Source: Effusibacillus lacus (GTDB lineage Bacteria; Bacillota; Bacilli; Tumebacillales; Effusibacillaceae). From it: a stretch of DNA of 63,837 bases. The stretch is from positions 1-63,837 of the forward strand of contig NZ_BDUF01000060.1 of the NCBI RefSeq assembly GCF_002335525.1, given 5' to 3'. Both the position numbers and the translations under genes were made by a program. Positions 1 through 8,031 of this stretch are shown here, in pieces. The number at the start of each line of letters is the position of its first letter. The stretch's first letter is position 1. The notes under the pieces are model-generated. The model had not been told where the DNA came from. It did not search any database and worked only from the letters and a program-made list of their open reading frames with translations.

Positions 1-92
1 ACATGGAACTCTGTCGACCCTACTATTTTTCCATTTGTGGGTGGTCAACTTTTTGTTTAGCAAAGTGGTCAACTTTTTGATTGACAAACACA
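1..92. mobile_element. Terminal end of an IS21-family-like insertion sequence
   Basis: A 15-base motif (GTGGTCAACTTTTTG) occurs twice in direct orientation at 41-55 and 65-79, followed by TTGACAAACACA. Closely spaced copies of a GTGGTCAACTTTTT motif near the tip are characteristic of IS21-family ends. No istA or istB is inside the window, so only one end is visible. The coding sequence of an Nramp transporter starts directly after it without its N-terminal half, which fits an insertion or element-mediated deletion. The exact boundary near position 92 is inferred. Confidence 0.6.
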
Positions 93-962
93 ATCGTTTC
101 TCTCGCTTTAGTTGGTAGGGGAATTTATAACTACGTAGAGATAACCATTAAAGGCATTCTTATTTTAATGGTGGTCAGTTTAGTAGGAAGTGCCTTATGG
201 GTAGGACCTGACGTACCCGCTATAGTAAAAGGTACGATAGCATTTAGCGTCCCGGAGAATGTTGGCGGGGTAGATACTTTGGTTTTTGTCGTTTCGTTAA
301 TCGGTGCTGTCGCCGGTTCCATGTCAAACTTGATATATCCCTATCTGTTTGAGCAAAAGGGCTGGCGTGGTCCAGCATATCTGAAACTTCAACGCTATGA
401 TCTCTTGTTTGGAATAGTAATGATTATTATCATCGATTTAGGCGTATGGGTACTCGGCGCTGAAATCCTCCATCCCAAAGGTTTAACGGTTGAGAGCGTG
501 TCAGATATGGCACAAATGTTAACTTCAACATTAGGTATGCTTGGCGGTATTCTTTTCTATCTCGGAGTTTTGGGGGCTTGTTTTAAAACGGTTGTCGTTT
601 ATGCACTTGGATTTGGCAATCTCTTTGTAGACGCTATTCATACTACCTTCCCTGAAAGAGGAAAAAGATATAACCGTGAGTATACTAAAGACCCATTATA
701 CAAACTCACCCTTCTCATTACGGTCGTTTTTCCCGTCCTTTGGGCTCTTCCATCCATGCCAGGGTTTGTATACTTAACGATTTTAGTCAATGCGTTGCAA
801 GTCGTACTTTTACCTGCAGTTTCCATAGGATTGATCGTGTTAACCAACCGTAAAGACCTTTTAGCTCAGTACGCCAATAAATGGTGGGAGAACCTGCTTC
901 TACTCATACTGATTGGATTAACTCTATGGTCGACATGGCAGCTTCTCGTCAACTTGCTGTAG
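81..962 (+). pseudogene. Nramp-family divalent metal transporter, 5'-truncated
   Basis: The frame encodes a hydrophobic protein with at least seven membrane segments and the pattern of the C-terminal half of Nramp-type Mn/Fe transporters (for example GAVAGSMSNLIYPYLFEQKG and VLGAEILHPKG). Full-length relatives exceed 400 residues, and the first transmembrane helices with the DPGN metal-binding motif are absent. The first residues of the open frame (MTNT) are encoded by the tip of the IS21-like element and the TTG start lies inside it, so the gene is probably broken rather than naturally short. A terminator follows at 980. It could be expressed from an IS-derived promoter, but loss of helix 1 should abolish transport. 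Confidence 0.7.
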
Positions 963-979
963 TTTTTATATGAAAATTT

Positions 980-1013
980 GACGCTGGAGAAAGCAATCTC
1001 ATCGTCTTTTTTT
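980..1013 (+). terminator. Rho-independent terminator after the Nramp fragment
   Basis: Interrupted stem GACG...GAGA / TCTC...CGTC followed by seven T residues, 18 bases after the stop codon of the Nramp fragment. Confidence 0.55.
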
Positions 1014-1236
1014 GATATTCATGGCTCGACCATGAGTGTTCTTGGCTAAATCATAAATTTGTAAGCTCGTTTATATTATTTTGGCGCATCTGGGAGTTAA
1101 CCCAACTGATTGGATTGACCCTAGGGGAAGTATCCTCAGCGCTTTTTTTGAGATCAGTCTGTTTATTCTAAAGGTAGTAGGGATGTACTAGACTCAATTG
1201 GAATATAAGTTATTAGAATAATCTAAAAAACGGGGG
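1014..1236 (+). other. Intergenic leader upstream of selenoprotein locus 1
   Basis: No open reading frame or RNA gene is supported here. The stretch is AT-rich just before the 1237 gene and presumably carries its promoter, but I cannot pick a convincing -35/-10 pair. No copy of the LysR-type palindrome found upstream of locus 2 (29138-29152) is seen here. Confidence 0.3.
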
Positions 1237-2286
1237 ATGCGTAGATTGAGAAATTGGACTTCCAATTCAGTTGAGCTGACGAACTGGGAGGAGGCAATCG
1301 AATACTATTTCCAAATGGGGTGGACTGACGGACTTCCGATCATGCCTCCAACACCGGAGAAAGTTGAAGCTATGCTGAAACAAGTGGGTCTGGAAGGAAA
1401 TGAAGTGATTGGTTCCATTCCTGAACGCAACCGGGTCATTACAGCGGAAAAGGTCGCAATCAATGCGGTTATGGCGGGGTGTTTGCCCGCTTATATGCCG
1501 GTGGTTACAGCAGCCATTCAAGCAGTATTGGATCCGGCTTTCGGAGTCCATGGGCCAACGTCGAGTACAGGCGGCGCTGCCATTCTTGTGATCGTCAACG
1601 GTCCAATTATTCAACAGATCGGATTGAATGCCGGAAAGAACCTGATGGGGACCGGCTCCAGGGCAAATGCCACAATCGGCAGGGCGGTAAGGTTGGTTTT
1701 GCTCAATGCCGGAGGCACGTCCGAATTCGATCAAACCACATTGGGACACCCGGGAAAGTTTAGTTTCTGCATTGCGGAAGCTGAACGGGAAGACTGGATT
1801 CCTTTACACGTGGAAAGAGGTTTTAAAAGGGATGAAAGTACTGTAACCGTATTTGCTGCCGAGGGACCCAACCAAATTAACAATCATGTGGCCGCAACTC
1901 CGGAAGGCATATTGTTGACAATAGCTGACCGTATGGCGGCACTAGGGACTTTTAACATGCAGCGGGCAACCCAATGTGTTGTTGTGATTTGTCCGGAACA
2001 CCTGTCAACACTGTTGGAACACGGTTGGGATAAAGCCCGTGTGAAAAAGTTTCTTTATGAACACGCTCGAAGGCCGAAAACCGATTTGTACCGTTTTGGT
2101 CTTCAATTGGAGCCGTTGCCGGGCGATGAAGGAACATGGATCCATGCTGTTCCCTCCCCTGAGGACATCCTGCTTGTGGCAGGCGGAGGAGCGGCAGGCC
2201 GGTTTTCCGCCTGCATTCCCGGCTGGGGAAGTGTCCAACAAAGTGTAGCGGTAACGAAACCGATAGGATCTGCCGGTTTTACCTGA
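1237..2286 (+). CDS. Uncharacterised UGSC-partner protein (stand-alone form)
   Basis: A 349-residue soluble protein of a family I cannot name. It has no signal peptide or membrane segment. Conserved blocks shared with residues 1-340 of the fusion protein at 29253 include [15 protein letters not shown] near the start, [32 protein letters not shown] and [10 protein letters not shown]. Cysteines in AGCLP, SFC, QCVV and CPEHL are conserved between the two copies, so redox or metal chemistry is possible but not shown. It lies 69 bases upstream of a UGSC selenoprotein, and the same order recurs at locus 2, so the two products probably work together. ATG 1237 sits very close to a GGGGG motif; TTG 1246 is an alternative start with better spacing. 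Confidence 0.75.
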   Translation: MRRLRNWTSNSVELTNWEEAIEYYFQMGWTDGLPIMPPTPEKVEAMLKQVGLEGNEVIGSIPERNRVITAEKVAINAVMAGCLPAYMPVVTAAIQAVLDPAFGVHGPTSSTGGAAILVIVNGPIIQQIGLNAGKNLMGTGSRANATIGRAVRLVLLNAGGTSEFDQTTLGHPGKFSFCIAEAEREDWIPLHVERGFKRDESTVTVFAAEGPNQINNHVAATPEGILLTIADRMAALGTFNMQRATQCVVVICPEHLSTLLEHGWDKARVKKFLYEHARRPKTDLYRFGLQLEPLPGDEGTWIHAVPSPEDILLVAGGGAAGRFSACIPGWGSVQQSVAVTKPIGSAGFT

Positions 2287-2355
2287 AGCAGCTGCCAGTA
2301 GATCCGTGCGATCTTTTTTTGATCCTTTGCAATTCACAACAGAGGGAGTGTTAAT

Positions 2356-2898
2356 GTGAACAACAGCGGCAAGTTCATCGTGTTGGATCCAACGGAAAGT
2401 CCGGCAAGGGCTGATCAACACACGGCCACTCGTCTCGATACTTTGGAGGGAAAAGTTTTGGCTGTGGTAAATAACGGCAAACGAAATTCAGACGTTTTCC
2501 TCCGTGCCCTGCTTGACGAAATCCAGAGTCGTTTTAACCTGAAAGAAGTGATCTGGGTCGACAAAACCAATGTTTCTTTGCCTATGCCGCCGGAGACCTT
2601 GCAAAGATTGAGATCTTGCGAGGCGGTTATTTCCGGGGTAGGTGACTGAGGATCCTGCAGTTCAAGCAGTGTGCTTGATGGACTGACTATGGAAAAATCG
2701 GGAGTGCCGGCGGCGGTTATTTGCACCCGGCCATTTTTGGAGCAAAGCAAAGCAATGGCAGTGACCCATGGTTTTATTGAATATCCCTTCGTTGAAGTAT
2801 TCCATCCCATTGCTACGGCTTCACCTGTATCATTACAGGCGGAGGCGGAAAGAGTAACCGACGAGGTATTGGGATTGCTGTTGAATGTCCGGGGATAA
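2356..2898 (+). CDS. UGSC-family selenoprotein, copy 1 (in-frame TGA read as Sec)
   Basis: A continuous 180-residue protein results if TGA at 2647-2649 is read as selenocysteine, giving GVGD-U-GSCSSS, the signature of the UGSC selenoprotein family. The U-x-x-C pair (U98, C101) resembles a CxxC redox centre. N-terminal part: [16 protein letters not shown] and a segment before the motif that resembles a Rossmann-like strand pattern; C-terminal part: FVEVFHPI. Standard gene calling splits it into 2356-2649 and 2671-2898, or ends it at the TGA. The start is GTG 2356 after a GGGAG site. It follows the partner gene at 1237 and overlaps the truncated TauE/SafE gene. Substrate unknown. The identical TGA context in copy 2 argues against pseudogene or sequencing error. 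Confidence 0.88.
2647..2680 (+). promoter_or_regulatory. Candidate bacterial SECIS element, copy 1
   Basis: Directly after the UGA there are 13 bases, then a perfect 6-bp stem TCAAGC / GCTTGA (2662-2667 with 2673-2678) closing the loop AGTGT, with a G at loop position 2. The UGA-to-loop distance of 19 bases is within the range known for bacterial SECIS hairpins recognised by SelB. The 45 bases 2638-2682 are identical in the paralogue at 31529-31573, although the flanking codons have diverged. Confidence 0.72.
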
Positions 2899-3094
2899 CA
2901 GGGCAGGCAGCTTACGGGACTGGGGAGTGGTCGAATGGATGTTTACGTTTCTTGTGGTATTAGGTGCAACAGCCATCCAGGCCAGTACGGGATTCGGTTT
3001 TGCCGTTATCGCCATTCCCCTGTTCCTGTTGGCACATGACGTTCGTGATGCAGTATCTCTAAGTGTGTTTCTGTCCATGGTCTCCACGATGTGC
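2885..3094 (+). pseudogene. TauE/SafE-type sulfite/anion permease, N-terminal stump
   Basis: About 50 residues match the start of TauE/SafE family permeases: one hydrophobic helix, the ASTGFGFAVIAIPL signature and a second segment ending near LSMVSTM. Family members are usually about 250 residues. After roughly 3094 the frame runs antisense through the 3' end of a hemL-like gene, so the permease was cut by a rearrangement. The gene began by overlapping the end of the UGSC selenoprotein (ATG 2885), or at ATG 2939 after GGGGAG, so it was probably the third gene of that operon. A sulfur-anion exporter next to a selenoprotein is suggestive, but the function of this remnant is lost. Confidence 0.65.
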
Positions 3095-4050
3095 TTGCAG
3101 CGCTTCCAGGCAAGCAATGCCCGCCGAAATGGACGCCGGATTCCCGGCCATCGTTCCCGCCTGATATGCTGGACCGAGCGGGGCAACTTATTCCATGATC
3201 TCCTGACGTCCGACGTATGCACCAATCGGCAAGCCTCCCCCGATAATCTTCCCGAGAACGGTCATATCCGGATACACTTTCAGAAGGTCCTGCGAGCCGC
3301 CATAATGGAAACGGGCGATAATCACCTCGTCATAAATGACGAGCGCCCCGTGCCGGCGTGCCAATTCGTTGATTCCCTCGAGAAATCCGGGTTCCGGATG
3401 CACCATTCCGAAATTGCCGACAATCGGTTCCACAAGTACGGCGGCCACTTCGGATCCCCAGTGGGCGAAAGCTTCTTCCAGTCCTTCCAGATCATTGAAC
3501 GGCACTGTATTCACTTCGTTCGCAATCGACTGCGGAATTCCGGCCGAATCGGGGATTCCCAGAGTGAAAGGGCCGGACCCGGCCGCCACCAGGACCAAGT
3601 CGGAGTGACCGTGGTAACAACCCGCGAACTTTATAATTTTGTTCCGGTTGGTATAGGCCTGTGCAACCCGGATGGTGGTCATCACAGCCTCGGTTCCGGA
3701 ATTGACAAAGCGAATCTGTCAAGTGACGGGATTGCTGTCTGCAGCATCTTTGCAAAGTCGATTTCCAAAGTGGTGGGCTTCCCATACAGAACGCCGTTTT
3801 CGGCAGCTTTTACAATCGCGTTTGCAATATGCGGGTGACCGTGGCCGTGAACCAGAGGCCCGTATGCGGCCAAGTAATCAATATAGCGATTGCCGTCGAC
3901 ATCCCAGAAGTAGGCCCCTTTTCCCCGTTCCATAAAAACAGGCGCTCCGTCTCCAACCGCCTTGAAAGCCCGGGATGGAGAGTTAACGCCCACTATATAC
4001 TTTAACGCTTCCTGGTACAAGCGCTCCGAATTTGCCCGGTTCATCTTCAA
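3095..4050 (-). pseudogene. Glutamate-1-semialdehyde aminotransferase paralogue (hemL/gsaB-like), broken
   Basis: The minus strand encodes a class III aminotransferase of the GSA-aminomutase type: [11 protein letters not shown] near the N-terminus, CYHGHSD, VIYDEV and [14 protein letters not shown] carrying the PLP lysine. Three lesions are visible. A one-base deletion near 3718-3722 shifts the frame between PSLDR and [10 protein letters not shown]. An in-frame TAA follows GRQEIME (about 3185), after which homology resumes with [19 protein letters not shown]. The C-terminus is missing beyond CLEALQ, exactly where the TauE/SafE stump begins. The start at 4050 follows a GAGGAAT site. Intact relatives make 5-aminolevulinate for tetrapyrroles; this is probably a dispensable second copy, and a functional hemL is expected elsewhere. 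Confidence 0.85.
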
Positions 4051-4246
4051 TTCCTCTAATTATGACCAACGATATCGTACCAATGATTTACCGGATCGTC
4101 CACTTCAAAAAATAAAAGGACCGGTTAAAAATGAGACAGAAAAAACTTCCACATTTCGAATTATTATTAGTAGAATTAACGCGGTAATTTTTATTTAAAG
4201 GATTTGAAAAGGCATCAAAATGCGAGGCAGAGAGGAGATCGGGGAA

Positions 4247-5956
4247 TTGAAAACAAAAGTGTCCATTTTCTTATCACTCATTTTGGCAGTGGCTTTGTTG
4301 TTTGCTCCGTTCCCGAAAGCGCAGGCGTCAACAGTGGAAATTGACCCGCTGTTGAGTGTTGCTTTGGAAACTGCGACATCGGATACGGTGCACACAGTGA
4401 TCTTGACCTATGCTTCGAAACCGACGGACGTTGATGTGCAGAAACTGAAATCGTTGGGGTTAAAGACGGTTACGTTCAAGCATTTGCCGATGGTTGCCGT
4501 GCAGGGGACCAAAGAGGCGATCCAAAAAGCTTTCTCGATCGAAGGATTGAGTTCCATTTATTTCAATAAAAAGCTGGATTACTTGTTAAAAGACAGCGCT
4601 CCTTACATAGGGGCGGACAGGGTATGGAACGAACTTGGCTACACAGGAAAAGGAGTTACCGTAGCGGTCATTGACAGCGGAATCGACGCTGCTCATCCAG
4701 ATCTTGCATTAGGAACCAAGACGATTCAAAATGTGAAGTTTTTGACTGGGAACCTGATTTTTGATGGAGAACCGGTTTATTTGGAAAATGTGCCGAACAC
4801 CGATACTTCGTCGGGACATGGCACCCATGTGGCAGGCACCATTGCAGGCACGGGAACGGCAAGCGTCGGGACCTATAAAGGGATGGCTCCGGATGCCAAG
4901 TTAGTTGGCTTGGGAACAGGGGACGCGCTTTTCATTCTGTGGGCGCTGGAAGCTTTCGATTATGCAATTGACCACAAGGATCAATATAGTATCCAGGTGA
5001 TCAGCAACAGTTGGGGAACAACGGGAGAGTACTCGCCGAACGATCCGATCAATGTGGCGAGCAAGGCAGCCCATGACGCAGGGATGATTGTCGTGTTTGC
5101 TGCCGGCAATGAGGGCCCTGACGCCAATACTTTGAGTCCGTATTCGGTGGCTCCGTGGGTAATCGGTGTTGCGGCAGGAACGAATGATGGCAAACTGGCT
5201 GATTTTTCATCACGGGGAATTGAAGCGGACCCGCTTTACCATCCAACCCTTACGGCGCCGGGTGTCGATATCGTCTCGGCACGGGCTTCTACCGGTTCCA
5301 CCATTAACGCATTGACCGCCAAGAAAGATGCGACCCATATTCCGCCGGAATATCTCGCTTATTATACAACGGCAAGCGGCACCAGCATGGCGACACCTCA
5401 TATTTCCGGGGTGGTTGCCCTGATGCTGGAAGCCAAGCCAGGATTGCACCCCGATGTGGTGAAAGACGTTCTCGTTCGGACCGCCACTCCGATGCCCGGG
5501 TATAAGGAGTTCGAAGTAGGCGCCGGCTATGTCAACGCTTATAATGCGGTGGTTAAAGCGAAGAAAACAAGCATCAAAAGGGGGCAATACAAGGATCGCA
5601 AAACCGGAAAAGTCTATCCTACCTATTTTGAAACCGACACCTGGACAGGAACGGTTGGACCCAGCATCGCCGAAACATCCATTGAATCAAAGGATCTTCA
5701 CACTTATGATATCCACGGGAATGCCGTAAGTACTGTTGTTAAAATCGAATGGACAACACCCGGGGTAGATCTTGACCTGTATGTGTATGATCCTAATAAG
5801 CAATTGGCGGGTAAATCCGCACAAAGTCTGACCGTAACAGAAGAAACGACGATCCCGGATCCGGCTTACGGAACATGGACGGTGGAAACCCGCGGGTGGT
5901 TGAGCGCGGTCGAGCCATATACAGGGACTGCTACAATCGAGTATGTACTGAGATAA
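4247..5956 (+). CDS. Secreted subtilisin-like serine protease (S8 family)
   Basis: A 569-residue extracellular protease. A signal peptide ends near PKAQA, followed by an I9-like propeptide region (about residues 30-110). The catalytic triad is clear: Asp in VIDSGID (about 143), His in GHGTHVAGT (about 191), Ser in GTSMATPHISG (about 380), with the oxyanion Asn in AAGNEGP (about 288). The C-terminal ~110 residues (VDLDLYVYDPN, YGTWTVETRG) resemble a PPC/P-type beta domain common in secreted proteases. Start: TTG 4247 has GGAG nine bases upstream and gives a canonical signal peptide; the upstream ATG 4220 is the alternative. A strong terminator follows, and the gene appears monocistronic. Confidence 0.9.
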   Translation: MKTKVSIFLSLILAVALLFAPFPKAQASTVEIDPLLSVALETATSDTVHTVILTYASKPTDVDVQKLKSLGLKTVTFKHLPMVAVQGTKEAIQKAFSIEGLSSIYFNKKLDYLLKDSAPYIGADRVWNELGYTGKGVTVAVIDSGIDAAHPDLALGTKTIQNVKFLTGNLIFDGEPVYLENVPNTDTSSGHGTHVAGTIAGTGTASVGTYKGMAPDAKLVGLGTGDALFILWALEAFDYAIDHKDQYSIQVISNSWGTTGEYSPNDPINVASKAAHDAGMIVVFAAGNEGPDANTLSPYSVAPWVIGVAAGTNDGKLADFSSRGIEADPLYHPTLTAPGVDIVSARASTGSTINALTAKKDATHIPPEYLAYYTTASGTSMATPHISGVVALMLEAKPGLHPDVVKDVLVRTATPMPGYKEFEVGAGYVNAYNAVVKAKKTSIKRGQYKDRKTGKVYPTYFETDTWTGTVGPSIAETSIESKDLHTYDIHGNAVSTVVKIEWTTPGVDLDLYVYDPNKQLAGKSAQSLTVTEETTIPDPAYGTWTVETRGWLSAVEPYTGTATIEYVLR

Positions 5957-5970
5957 ACAATAACGACGGA

Positions 5971-6022
5971 AGACCTTGCTGAGGCGAAGGAGCTGATTTC
6001 CTTTCCCGCAAGGTCTTTTTTC
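5971..6022 (+). terminator. Rho-independent terminator after the subtilase
   Basis: AGACCTTGC pairs with GCAAGGTCT and is followed by a run of T residues. The 6023-6199 stretch beyond it contains no supported gene. Confidence 0.8.
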
Positions 6023-6199
6023 TACGTTGTCCCAAACGTCATAAGACAGCCTGCTGAGGGCACCACTTAGATTTCCAAAATAACCTTGAAAATCACCGTT
6101 ATTTTTCAATATGGTTGCCATCCTCGCGGCTTCTGACCTGACCCGGAAGTGCACAACCGTTTTTGGGACAGCCTCTGGCAAGAAGTACAGGACTCACGC

Positions 6200-7051
6200 T
6201 TATCTAAGGCTCTGTGCCATTCTTAGCGCAATCTCTTTGTAGCCCTCGGCGTTCGGGTGGAAACGGTCAACGGACAGACGTTTCTCCCCATTCCATGCGA
6301 ACAGATCCTGGGTCGGAACCAGCAGAGCGGGTTGATGCTTTGCCAGGAGACGGGAAGTCTGGAAGTTCCACTCCTCCAGAATTTTGTAGGCGGTTTGCAG
6401 CGAATCCCCGTCCAAAGCAAAAGGATTATACAACCCGACGAACAGGACCGGTGCCGTTTGGTTCTGTTTGCGAATTTCAGTGAAGATTTGATCAAGAGTG
6501 GACAAGTAGGTATCCTGTGTCTGTTTAGACAGTTCCGGATTCGGGTCGGAAATGGCCCCCGCTCCTCGCACCAGATCGTTTCCCCCGATCGAAAGGGTTA
6601 TCAGATGGGCCGTCTTAATTTCCTGCTGCACTTCAGGAGATTGAATGTATGGAAGCAATTCAGGTGCTTTCATCCCGTTGATCCCGAGATTTGTGGCAAC
6701 CACCTGGTGTTTTGTCAGTTTTTGCAGTTCTGCCGTCAAGTTCCCCACAAATCCTTGACCGGTTTCATCTCCGGTGCCTCTTGTCAGTGAGTCTCCCAGA
6801 GCCACCAACCGATAATCTCCTTCCACCTGGGCAGGGGAAAAGGTAGGAATTGACGCAGATTTTACAGACTCTGAACCACCGGCAGCGGGAGAGTCCCCTG
6901 TCGGCTTTTGCTTTTCACCTGCGATTTTTTGCGGTTGGACGGATTCCGTCCGGGTGTCTTGGTATGCCAGAATGGCTCCCGAACCGAGAAGAAGGAGACT
7001 CAGGGCCGACGTTGCCGCGATCAGATACCAGACAATTTTTCCTTTTTGCAT
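6200..7051 (-). CDS. SGNH/GDSL-type lipase or esterase, membrane-anchored
   Basis: A 283-residue protein with an N-terminal hydrophobic anchor (about residues 8-30), a low-complexity linker to about 75, and an SGNH hydrolase domain. All four blocks are present: GDS with nucleophile Ser88, Gly in NLGING, GGND with Asn158, and DRFHPN with Asp262 and His265. Similar Bacilli proteins (YpmR-like) are extracytoplasmic and probably deacylate or deacetylate lipids or wall polymers; the substrate is not evident. It is divergent from the ABC transporter at 7105, with the shared 53-base gap presumably holding both promoters. The start follows GGAGG. Confidence 0.85.
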   Translation of the reverse strand: MQKGKIVWYLIAATSALSLLLLGSGAILAYQDTRTESVQPQKIAGEKQKPTGDSPAAGGSESVKSASIPTFSPAQVEGDYRLVALGDSLTRGTGDETGQGFVGNLTAELQKLTKHQVVATNLGINGMKAPELLPYIQSPEVQQEIKTAHLITLSIGGNDLVRGAGAISDPNPELSKQTQDTYLSTLDQIFTEIRKQNQTAPVLFVGLYNPFALDGDSLQTAYKILEEWNFQTSRLLAKHQPALLVPTQDLFAWNGEKRLSVDRFHPNAEGYKEIALRMAQSLR

Positions 7052-7104
7052 GGAAGAACCTCCTTCGTTAAGATTATATCAAAGAAAGCACGGGAGGCCT
7101 AACG

Positions 7105-8031
7105 ATGGAAACATCTGACGTGATATTGTCGGTAAAAGATTTGCAGAAAAGAATCGGCGGCAGGACGCTGATTCAGGATATCTCCTTTGACGTGAAGAAG
7201 GGGGAAGTGTTCGGATTTCTCGGTCCCAACGGGGCGGGGAAGACAACAACCATCCGGATGCTGGTCGGTCTGATCAAACCTACCCGGGGGACGATTCATA
7301 TATGCGGCTATGATCTGCAGAAAGATTTCGTGAAAGCGATGGGGTATGTAGGATGTATCGTAGAGAATCCGGAACTCTATAAATTTCTGACAGGACGCGA
7401 AAACCTTCAACAGTTTGCCAGAATGGCAGAGGGAATCTCCGACGACCGAATCGAGGAAGTGGTGAGGCTGGTCGGGCTGGAAAACCGGATCGACGACAAA
7501 GTGAAAACTTACTCCCTCGGGATGCGACAGCGTCTGGGAATTGCACAGGCACTTCTGGCAAGGCCAAAACTGCTAATCCTTGATGAACCCACCAACGGTC
7601 TTGACCCGGGAGGGATCCGCGAGCTTCGCGAGTTTGTCCGCATGCTGGCGGAACAAGAGGGACTGAGTGTATTCATTTCCAGCCATTTGCTGAGTGAAAT
7701 CGAGATGATGTGCGATTCGGTGGCCATCATCCACCAGGGACGCTGCCTGTATTCAGGCTCTGTTCAAGGCCTGTTGAAACGGGAAAAAGGGGACACGCTG
7801 TGGCGAGTCAACCCGGTGCAGAAAGCGTTGAAAATGATTTTGGCACAACCCTTCGTTCAGACGGCAACCATCGAGGGAGATTCCATTCGCTGTACCGTCC
7901 CCCCGGATCTTATTCCCGAGCTGAATGCCCGGCTGGTGGAGGGACAGATAGAAATCTACTCCATCCGGCAAGCAGTTCCCACATTGGAAGATCTGTTCCT
8001 TGAGATGACAGGGGGTGACCGGATTGCTTAG
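7105..8031 (+). CDS. ABC transporter ATP-binding subunit (exporter type)
   Basis: A 308-residue ATPase with Walker A GPNGAGKT (about residue 40), ABC signature YSLGMRQRL (about 135) and Walker B LLILDEPTNGLDP (about 155), followed by a ~90-residue C-terminal extension typical of the bacitracin/CcmA-type exporters. It is cytoplasmic and energises the permease encoded by the next gene, whose start overlaps its end by 17 bases, indicating translational coupling. The RBS before ATG 7105 is modest (GGGAGG). The substrate cannot be read from sequence; drug, peptide or lipid export are all possible. No two-component system is adjacent, unlike BceAB-type loci. Confidence 0.9.
   Translation: METSDVILSVKDLQKRIGGRTLIQDISFDVKKGEVFGFLGPNGAGKTTTIRMLVGLIKPTRGTIHICGYDLQKDFVKAMGYVGCIVENPELYKFLTGRENLQQFARMAEGISDDRIEEVVRLVGLENRIDDKVKTYSLGMRQRLGIAQALLARPKLLILDEPTNGLDPGGIRELREFVRMLAEQEGLSVFISSHLLSEIEMMCDSVAIIHQGRCLYSGSVQGLLKREKGDTLWRVNPVQKALKMILAQPFVQTATIEGDSIRCTVPPDLIPELNARLVEGQIEIYSIRQAVPTLEDLFLEMTGGDRIA

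Noticed and set aside
2647-2649. TGA as an ordinary stop or sequencing error splitting a gene
   Set aside because: The same TGA in an identical 45-base context occurs in the paralogue at 31538, the frame continues with conserved residues, and the motif matches the UGSC selenoprotein family.
5687-6181. 164-residue minus-strand ORF beside the SGNH hydrolase
   Set aside because: It overlaps the subtilase C-terminus and its terminator, has no ribosome site and no recognisable domain.
6023-6199. Repeat or mobile element between the subtilase and SGNH genes
   Set aside because: Phrases such as CTGTCCCAAA at both ends suggested an inverted repeat, but the arms are not consistent and no transposase is present.
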